NCBI RefSeq assembly: GCF_038022665.1
Contig: NZ_CP150629.1
Span: 2,710,480 to 2,774,479 of the forward strand
From: Methanolobus sp. WCC4
Lineage (GTDB): Archaea; Halobacteriota; Methanosarcinia; Methanosarcinales; Methanosarcinaceae
Direction of reading: 5' to 3'
DNA: 64,000 bases
This document shows positions 51,315 through 58,275 of the stretch, piece after piece. The translations under genes and the position numbers were made by a program. Below the pieces are notes generated by a model. The model saw only the letters and a list, made by a program, of their open reading frames with translations. It was not told where the DNA came from and did not search any database. How positions within the stretch are numbered: position 1 is the first letter of the stretch; the number at the start of each line of letters is the position of its first letter.

Positions 51315-51323
51315 CTATAAAAG
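51315..51323 (-). promoter_or_regulatory. Distal rRNA promoter
   Basis: cttttatag on the minus strand, preceded by a G/C-rich BRE-like element (cgcaacg), about 170 bases upstream of the proximal promoter. Its leader would begin with a GC-rich hairpin-forming stretch at 51245-51300 (for example gctcg-tcg-cgagc). Tandem promoters are common before archaeal rRNA operons. Confidence 0.5.
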
Positions 51324-51487
51324 CGTTGCGGAGGAATTGGGACTTATCATCATTTAACAATTGTTACATACAAGAGAACTTGATAGCAACCACAAAGAAT
51401 GATCCAGAATGAGCTAAAATAAACTAAAGAACAGAAAATATATCATAAAAATAAAGAAAGGGAAAAGGAAAGACCATTCAATTCCCT

Positions 51488-53734
51488 TTATTTCTTGATA
51501 ACATCCCTGAGTTTGATCCACTTACGAGCCATGATCACAGTCGTATCAGTGTTCTTGATGATCTTCTCCGGGAATACGCCCAGCAGGAAGTTCTTCAGGA
51601 AAGGCCTCGTAGTGGCCCCAATGAATACCACATCCTGCTTCTTTGCCTCCTCAGAGAGACCTTTTTCGATATTCTCTGATACGGTGAACTTCCTCTCAGT
51701 ATCAACATCCTCAAAGTAACTTTCCAGATTCCTGAAAGCCGCTATCGCCCTAGCCTCATCCTCTGAAGACCTGCCTACATTGAACATCGTAACAGTAGCA
51801 TTCTCCACAGATGCAAGGTCATGCGCCAGCTCTGCGGCAAGTTCAGCATGCGGACCACCGGCTGTGGGCAACAATATGCTACGTACATCCCTAAGGCCCC
51901 TGCCTGGCTCGAACCTTGCCACAACAACGTCACAAGGCGCTTTGAGCAGAATCGGATCAAGTGTGCTTCCAAGGACGAAATCACGGCGGAAGGTCCTGCC
52001 CCTCCAGCCCATGATGACCATATCAGGTTTCTCTTCATCGATGGTATCAAGGATAGAATCGGACGCATCCCTTCCAACCTTGATGATACCTCCTGCAGGG
52101 ACATCCACAGAACTGATGAGTTCCCTCATAAGGGACCTCCTTTCATCGACATATTCATCAGAAGCTGAAAGCGGTGTCTGCTCAGGGAATGTCAGGACCT
52201 TCAGGAAGACAACGTGCCCGTTCTTCTCTTTTGCAACCATATTGGCAAGCTTCGCAAGATCACCTGCAGTTTCCATATTCTTGATAGGCACAAGGATCTT
52301 GTAACCTTCCTCAGCGAATGGCTTCTCTTCATATACCTTCTTGCGAAGAGATGTTGCACGCCTCTTGATCTCCTTCTCAGAATAAGAGAAGTAGAAGAAT
52401 GAACCTGCAAGTACCCAGAACACAGTGATGCCTACAATAAAGGTCGTATCCTTGATATTCGTCACAAGATAATAACCAATGACAAGCTGCACCACGATCG
52501 CAATTATAGGAAGATAGGGAGCAAATGGCATCTTAAAGGCCCTTTTCAGGTCAGGTCGCCTGAACCTCAGGATAATAAGCACGGAATTGACCAGAATGAA
52601 CAATATAAGGAACATCACATTCGCTGCGGAAGCGACAGTCTCGATGGGAGCAAACGTCATGGTCGCAATGATGAAATAACTGAAAAGGATGGCATAGTGA
52701 GGCGTTCTTCTCTTTTCATTGATCCGGGAAAGGGTTTCAGGCAGATAACCCATCCTTCCAAGGGCAAAAGCCACTCTTGATGAGGAATAGACAGTAGCGT
52801 TCATGGCACTTATCGTGGAAACGAAACCACCTGCAATAATGAGAATGGAACCGAATGCCATGATCTGGTCTGCGACCCGTATCATACTGAACTCACCTAG
52901 CTGTCCGAGATAGATCCAGCTGGGGCCGTCTACCTTAATGGCACCTATCAGGGCAAAAGCGACCATGATATAGACAATAACAGCAACCCACAACGAAAGC
53001 AATACAGCCCGTGGTATGTTCTTTTCCGGATCCTTGACCTCCTCTCCACTCTGGGCGATTATCTCATACCCTTCGAATGCTATGAACGTGAGACCCATTG
53101 CAACAAGAAGACCACCAAAACCGTTCGGCAGGAACGAAGGGTCTGCAAAGAATGCAACTGCCCAGTCAGGTGTGAGGATGGTCCTGTAAATACCGAAACA
53201 TGCGAACACCAGAAGAATAGCGACTTTGAAAAGGGTGACCAGACCGCCGATCCTTCCGCTTTCCTTTGCACCAAGGTAATTAAGGTAGGCCATGAGAGTG
53301 ACAATAACGAATGCAGAGCTGCTCATCAGCGCACCCTGGGACATCCCTTCATATCCCAAGAAGTGGATCACGAACTCTGAAAAGAATGCACCGAATGTGA
53401 CCGCATAAAGCGAACATGCAATGGTGTGAGCCGCCCAGTCGACCCATCCGGCCAGGAATCCGAAGTGATTGCCAATACCCTCTTTTACCCAGAGGTAACT
53501 TCCACCCGCCTCCGGAATAGCAGAACCAAGCTCTGCATAGGCAAGTCCCGTAAATGTTGCTACAATACCATTCAAAAAGAATGCAAGAAGGACAGCAGGT
53601 CCTGCAATTCCCGTTGCTATACCGGTCAGAGCGAATATGCCCGCCCCGATCATCCCGGCAATCCCTATCATTGTTATATCAAAGAGCGTCAAGTCCCTGC
53701 TAAGACTTACGCGAATACCATTCTCATCTGACAC
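51488..53734 (-). CDS. APC-family amino acid permease fused to two Usp domains
   Basis: A 748-residue protein. Residues about 10-460 form twelve membrane helices of the APC superfamily (GIAGMIGAGIFALTGIA, EAGGSYLWVKEGIG, FIAFEGYEIIAQSGEEVKDPE). Two universal stress protein domains follow, at about 470-610 and 615-740. The first keeps the ATP-binding G-x2-G-x9-G-S form (MGWRGRTFRRDFVLGS); the second is more divergent (GATTRPFLKNFLLGVFPE). The Usp pair probably gates transport by nucleotide binding. The substrate, an amino acid or other cationic or neutral compound, is unknown. Single gene. Confidence 0.9.
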   Translation of the reverse strand: MSDENGIRVSLSRDLTLFDITMIGIAGMIGAGIFALTGIATGIAGPAVLLAFFLNGIVATFTGLAYAELGSAIPEAGGSYLWVKEGIGNHFGFLAGWVDWAAHTIACSLYAVTFGAFFSEFVIHFLGYEGMSQGALMSSSAFVIVTLMAYLNYLGAKESGRIGGLVTLFKVAILLVFACFGIYRTILTPDWAVAFFADPSFLPNGFGGLLVAMGLTFIAFEGYEIIAQSGEEVKDPEKNIPRAVLLSLWVAVIVYIMVAFALIGAIKVDGPSWIYLGQLGEFSMIRVADQIMAFGSILIIAGGFVSTISAMNATVYSSSRVAFALGRMGYLPETLSRINEKRRTPHYAILFSYFIIATMTFAPIETVASAANVMFLILFILVNSVLIILRFRRPDLKRAFKMPFAPYLPIIAIVVQLVIGYYLVTNIKDTTFIVGITVFWVLAGSFFYFSYSEKEIKRRATSLRKKVYEEKPFAEEGYKILVPIKNMETAGDLAKLANMVAKEKNGHVVFLKVLTFPEQTPLSASDEYVDERRSLMRELISSVDVPAGGIIKVGRDASDSILDTIDEEKPDMVIMGWRGRTFRRDFVLGSTLDPILLKAPCDVVVARFEPGRGLRDVRSILLPTAGGPHAELAAELAHDLASVENATVTMFNVGRSSEDEARAIAAFRNLESYFEDVDTERKFTVSENIEKGLSEEAKKQDVVFIGATTRPFLKNFLLGVFPEKIIKNTDTTVIMARKWIKLRDVIKK

Positions 53735-53934
53735 ACCATGTTAGAGAAACACATTCATTGATAATATTTTCTATATATTTTCCGGGACCTTAACGAAAAT
53801 TCCGGACAGGTAAACAGAAATACTTGTATCAGAGATTCTGGAAATAATAAGTTTGAATATGGTGAATCCTATTTGTTTTTGATATTAGTGTGTTTGAGAT
53901 TATCTACGATTAAGAAATGGTATGTTAAAACTAG

Positions 53935-54019
53935 TGCGGGAGGTGCGATTCGAACGCACGAACTCCTACGAGACAGGGTCCTAAGCCCTGCGCCTTTGGC
54001 CAGGCTGGGCAACCCCCGC
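53935..54019 (-). tRNA. tRNA-Leu (UAG)
   Basis: 85 bases with a long variable arm (class II). Acceptor stem GCGGGGG/CTCCCGC, anticodon stem-loop cagggc-TTAGG-accctg region with anticodon TAG, T-loop GTTCGAATC, discriminator A. No encoded CCA and no intron. Confidence 0.95.
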
Positions 54020-54156
54020 AAAAACGAACAGACAGTAAAGATATTGTTTACATATTAATATTACGCACTTATACATTATGATTGAAGAACTAATTGATGG
54101 TAACCAGTAAGTATTGTTTTCAGTATCAAAACCTCCCTGTAGTCCAATGTCCTTTT

Positions 54157-56850
54157 TCATTCTCCCCCTACAGCATTTTTCAAAATGATCCTGGCATCGA
54201 TAGATGATACGCTTCCGTCTTTATTCACATCCATGACCGGATCTAGAGGGATCTTACTAACTGACATCTGAAGTGCATAGAGTGCATCCAGTGCTGTATA
54301 CGTACCGTCACCGTCACCATCCCCCATACCTTCCTCTATGTTTATCACAGTGAACAGGCCATTCCAGGTTTGTATCACCACAGTTTGATAATCATCTGCT
54401 CTGTTCGCTGTGATGGAGACGATCCCAAGAGGAGATGATGAACCCTCTGCCCCGATAACATCAAAGTTAACGTAGGCAATCGAACAGTCTCCGCTAAATC
54501 CTTCCCTGTCAGCAAGACTTATCTTTATGGTTCCGTCCATGATATTGTAGTCGAAAAGGGAATCCGTGGTCAGGCCACCTTTGGTAACCTTAGTTGCTTC
54601 TAAAACGGATGGGTCATAACTCAGTGTCATATCCATATTTCCAATATTTTCATTGACCCCATTCAATGTCAGTGGGATCTGTATGCTACTTCCGGCAGGC
54701 TTGCTCCGGGATTCAAAGGTAAGTCCTGACATAATGCCATCCCATGAATCAATGAAGGATACTTTAAGTGACGTTGGATCCAATACTTGGTCAGTTTTCC
54801 CATCGTCATCCTGATCAATATTCATACGATAGTCCTTATGATCAGTACCTAAAGGGATTGTTGCAATTGTACTCTCTGTGATTGGAACGTCTAGGAACTC
54901 GACCTTTGTCAGGTAATCTGAACGGGACACATTAAGATCCTGGATTTTAAGATTGAAACTGCCGCTATCCACAGCCTGGATTACCAGTGTGTACTCATCA
55001 TTAGCATTTTGAACAAAAATGGCTTGAGGATCCTGCTCCACCTCAAGATAATAATACGCATTTGGTATGTCCCTCTCAAATGCTCCACTGGGAGTAAAAC
55101 CAACATGTCGATTCTGGCTATCATAAAGATGTAGATTTACAGGGCTTTCTACCTTAATATTAAATGCCCTATGCAGAGACCAAGGCTCGAAATTATCCAT
55201 AAAATCATATAACTCCTGTGGCTGAACGGAAACCCAGTCATCCAGATGTTGTGGAACTGGATAACATCCAGCCCTCTCATAGGCTGCTATCCCGAGACTA
55301 ACGCAATCCCACAATTCTATCCCAGCTTCAGGGTTTCCAGGTGCTCGAGCATGAAACTGTGTCGATCCTTGTTTTCCAAACCAGTACCTTGCTTTACCCT
55401 GCTGAGTGAGGTCAATCTTTTGCAATGCAAATGTGATGATTTCATCCACTTCATCTTCATGAGGAGGGGGGTTTGTTGTCTTCCAGTCAAACTCAGGTTC
55501 CCCCTTTCCCATGGTTCTTCTGGCTTCATTCTTCATCCCATCCACCGTATTAAAAACAATTCCATTCCATCGAGACTCCACAACACAACCTATAATCCAG
55601 TCCCCGGGTTCTATGTAATGGCCCACTTCGGTAAGCATAAAAGCCTCGCCGTTCCTAAATACTTTAAGAGGAAGTTGTGCTTGGTCCATAACCTTGTAAC
55701 TTTTATTAGCCTCAAAATCGCCAATATAAATCCCCACATGTCCGTAATCAGGTTTGAAAACTGTCCCGGACACCCACCTTACATAAGCTGTTGTAACAAT
55801 ACCTTCTGAGAAGAGCAAATATCCTTTTTTGAGCCCTGGATACTGTTTAGCAATCCGTTCCCTCTCCACTTCAATGGATGTTTTCTCCACTACCTCCTTC
55901 TCTTCTTTTATGCATTTATCCCCCCATACACTCAGGTTCCAACCTTCTGGACACTCACATTCACTTCCGTTGGGCACCGCACCAGTGACACATTCACATG
56001 TTCCGTTATCTACATCCCATACGAATTCTAGCAGTTTACCCGTACAATTGCATTTGCATTCATCAGGATTACTTTCCTTAGAGTCGTAGTGAGCACGAGT
56101 ATCCATCTTCTGGCACCAATCTTCACACTTCACGCATTCATCATCATTTTTTCCATAGCCTTTCTCGCATATGCAACCACATTCAGGCCATTCACTTTTT
56201 CCATCCCATACAAAGTGCTCATTCACTTTACTACACCAGTCCTGGCAGCTTTTTCCATCTATAACTCTTTTCGCATTTTCTTCCAGTGCAGCAAAAAAGG
56301 ACTTAACAACATCTTCACTACCCTGAGATTCAACGCGAATATTTATCACTGAATTACGGTAACGAATGTTCCCCACCATTTCATGAAATTCAGGATTTAA
56401 CTCTGGCCTTCCACATAATATGACAGACCTATCTTCCGTACTTTCCAGGGTCTTACTCCAACCACCCATCCAGCCAGGGATTACGCTATTACACTCATCT
56501 TTTTCCCCGCGAGTAAAAATTTCCTTCACTTTTTCTTCGCTAAGTTCGAACAAATGCAATTCACAATTTGCCTTCCCCCCGGTTTTTTCATTTTCATAAT
56601 AACAGTACAGTCTGTGTACTTTTGCATAATCCCCTTTGCCAGCTGTCATTTCGCCATATGTCCATACAGCATAACAATTGTCAGTGGCGGCAAACCCATA
56701 TGGAAGAGTTGGCTGGCAATCGTTTTCGCTGAACACCGCATCGGCATTAGGCAAAGGTGTCTTAGCGTTTCCAATTCCGGCCACACACATAAATACAACT
56801 AATAGATAGATGAGAAGAACATGCTGTAAGCTCTTAGATGTGTTACTCAT
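54157..56850 (-). CDS. Secreted Cys-rich / permuted NlpC-P60-like / cohesin / dockerin protein
   Basis: 897 residues from the ATG at 56850 (MSNTSKSLQHVLL; gggggc upstream; a frame from 56892 is less likely). Signal peptide 1-30. A Cys-rich part at about 200-310 has EGF-like spacing (CGCICEKGYG, CKCNCTG, CECPEGWN). A domain at about 345-560 has GHVGIYIGD (His near 370) and, 145 residues later, WDCVSLGIAAYERAG (Cys near 514). His before Cys is the order of circularly permuted NlpC/P60 (YiiX/LRAT-like) cysteine enzymes. Next come a beta domain, a cohesin at about 707-835 and a dockerin at about 840-897 with two canonical calcium loops (DGDGDGTYTALD and DVNKDGSVSSID). Substrate unknown. It is separated from the next three cohesin/dockerin genes by about 215 bases. 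Confidence 0.82.
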   Translation of the reverse strand: MSNTSKSLQHVLLIYLLVVFMCVAGIGNAKTPLPNADAVFSENDCQPTLPYGFAATDNCYAVWTYGEMTAGKGDYAKVHRLYCYYENEKTGGKANCELHLFELSEEKVKEIFTRGEKDECNSVIPGWMGGWSKTLESTEDRSVILCGRPELNPEFHEMVGNIRYRNSVINIRVESQGSEDVVKSFFAALEENAKRVIDGKSCQDWCSKVNEHFVWDGKSEWPECGCICEKGYGKNDDECVKCEDWCQKMDTRAHYDSKESNPDECKCNCTGKLLEFVWDVDNGTCECVTGAVPNGSECECPEGWNLSVWGDKCIKEEKEVVEKTSIEVERERIAKQYPGLKKGYLLFSEGIVTTAYVRWVSGTVFKPDYGHVGIYIGDFEANKSYKVMDQAQLPLKVFRNGEAFMLTEVGHYIEPGDWIIGCVVESRWNGIVFNTVDGMKNEARRTMGKGEPEFDWKTTNPPPHEDEVDEIITFALQKIDLTQQGKARYWFGKQGSTQFHARAPGNPEAGIELWDCVSLGIAAYERAGCYPVPQHLDDWVSVQPQELYDFMDNFEPWSLHRAFNIKVESPVNLHLYDSQNRHVGFTPSGAFERDIPNAYYYLEVEQDPQAIFVQNANDEYTLVIQAVDSGSFNLKIQDLNVSRSDYLTKVEFLDVPITESTIATIPLGTDHKDYRMNIDQDDDGKTDQVLDPTSLKVSFIDSWDGIMSGLTFESRSKPAGSSIQIPLTLNGVNENIGNMDMTLSYDPSVLEATKVTKGGLTTDSLFDYNIMDGTIKISLADREGFSGDCSIAYVNFDVIGAEGSSSPLGIVSITANRADDYQTVVIQTWNGLFTVINIEEGMGDGDGDGTYTALDALYALQMSVSKIPLDPVMDVNKDGSVSSIDARIILKNAVGGE

Positions 56851-57066
56851 ATTTTGCCCCCCACACGGACAAATATTGTATAATAATATCATTCCACCTG
56901 ATCTTAATTAAAAATAACCCCGATCATTTGCAGAAAATAATGGAAAGGGATGTGGCAATGATCCCTGAACAGATCTAGGCCTTCCCGGATCATAGCTGAA
57001 ACCAGGTGATCAGGTTTGAACTTGAATATTCTGTTTTATGGAGCCTGTGGGTGCACTCACTGATAG

Positions 57067-57708
57067 TCAGATAACCCCAAGCAGCCTTGAGACCTTTAGA
57101 CCAATGTTTGCCACAAAGAAAGTAATGTTATTAACAAAGCCCACAGGTTCTATCACAATGTCTCCAGTTTCATAGGCATCCAGGAATGTATCGGCAGGCT
57201 GTTTCGATCCCATTATACCCCTAATGGTATCTTCATCTGAGTATACAATGACCGTCGGATCGATCTCAGAGCTCAGGCCCACCACTGACTGGAGAATTAT
57301 CCTTGCATCCAGGGACGTGATAGCTCCGTTATCGTCAACATCGACATTTGAATCCTCTGCCATCTTTCCGGTAGACATCTGCAGGGCACACAGGGAATCC
57401 ACAGCGCTCAGGTAACCATCACCGTTACAGTCTCCTTTTTCGGCTTTTATCTCGATCGCCAGCTTCTGGAATACCACGACCGTAGAATCCTCTGTCACTA
57501 CTTTCAGTTCCAGCACATCCCCGTCATTCAGTTCTATTATACCGTAGATCTCCTCATTTCCAAGAAGACTGTTCACAATACCAGGGACCTTATCCACGTT
57601 CTGATTGTAAGCTGTAACCTTCTTGTTCATATCAGTGAACAGGCCTGCAGATGCTGTGTTTGCCAGAAGGATAAAAAGTAGAAATGAGAGCAGTATCATC
57701 TTCTTCAT
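57067..57708 (-). CDS. Secreted protein with a dockerin inserted in an SCP2-like fold
   Basis: 213 residues from the ATG at 57708 (a GTG at 57714 is possible; ggtgggg upstream). Signal peptide MKKMILLSFLLFILLANTAS. Residues about 30-85 (YGIIELNDGDVLELKVV) and about 148-205 (DPTVIVYSDEDTIRGIMG ... GDIVIEPVG) read like the two halves of a sterol-carrier-protein-2-like domain. Between them, at about 90-145, lies a complete dockerin with loops DCNGDGYLSAVD and DVDDNGAITSLD. It would bind a cohesin such as that encoded just upstream, and the carrier-like fold may hold a lipid or other ligand. The SCP2 likeness is from pattern only. Confidence 0.75.
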   Translation of the reverse strand: MKKMILLSFLLFILLANTASAGLFTDMNKKVTAYNQNVDKVPGIVNSLLGNEEIYGIIELNDGDVLELKVVTEDSTVVVFQKLAIEIKAEKGDCNGDGYLSAVDSLCALQMSTGKMAEDSNVDVDDNGAITSLDARIILQSVVGLSSEIDPTVIVYSDEDTIRGIMGSKQPADTFLDAYETGDIVIEPVGFVNNITFFVANIGLKVSRLLGVI

Positions 57709-57720
57709 TTCCACCCCACC

Positions 57721-58260
57721 TTATCTTCTTTTGACAAATAACAGGGCTACGGCGATCGCACCAATTGTCATCAGCAGCATGCCTGCGTAACCTGCGCTTT
57801 CCGAAGCTTCCTCGGTAACACTGAGAGTTCCGTCAATGGTGGGAGAGATAACCTCTACAAGGTCGGTATTGTGTACTGCCACATCACCCAGTGTCAGAGT
57901 ACTGGATGAACCTACATCACCAAGAACCTTGAATGATACGACTGCAACAGAACCATCACCGTTTATGCCGGAAGAGTCAGCCAATGCGATCATAACCTTC
58001 CCCTCACTGGCCGTATTGGACTCAATGTAAGCATTTCCGCCAAGTTCACCAGCTTCCACTCCCACAGCCTGCAGGACTGCCGGATCATACATAAGGGAAA
58101 TATCCATACTTCCCACATCTTCAGCTCCCTCAAGGTTGATAGGAACCTCCACTATACTTTCGGCTGCGCCTGTGGTATCACTTACACTTATGACCATATC
58201 CTGTGCCGATGCAAGAGATACAAGACACAACAGACTAACTAACAACATCATTCTTTTCAT
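57721..58260 (-). CDS. Membrane-anchored single-cohesin protein (surface scaffold)
   Basis: A 179-residue protein: signal peptide (1-19, SLASAQ), one cohesin domain at about 22-145 (VEVPINLEGAEDVGSMDISL, YDPAVLQAVGVEAG, GDGSVAVVSFKVLGD), a short linker, and a C-terminal membrane helix AGYAGMLLMTIGAIAVALLF ending KRR. It would display a cohesin on the outer face of the membrane. The start has a gggggt RBS. Lying between two dockerin proteins with 6- and 15-base gaps, it is the natural receptor for their dockerins. Confidence 0.85.
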   Translation of the reverse strand: MKRMMLLVSLLCLVSLASAQDMVISVSDTTGAAESIVEVPINLEGAEDVGSMDISLMYDPAVLQAVGVEAGELGGNAYIESNTASEGKVMIALADSSGINGDGSVAVVSFKVLGDVGSSSTLTLGDVAVHNTDLVEVISPTIDGTLSVTEEASESAGYAGMLLMTIGAIAVALLFVKRR

Positions 58261-58275
58261 ATTATAACCCCCATT

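Larger units (their letters stand above)
50892..51487. other. rRNA leader and upstream region
   Basis: No protein gene. Besides the two promoters and the processing stem, it contains a small perfect stem tccgcg/cgcgga at 51106-51124 close to the predicted proximal start, and the GC-rich block at 51245-51300 that stands out from its AT-rich surroundings. Confidence 0.6.
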
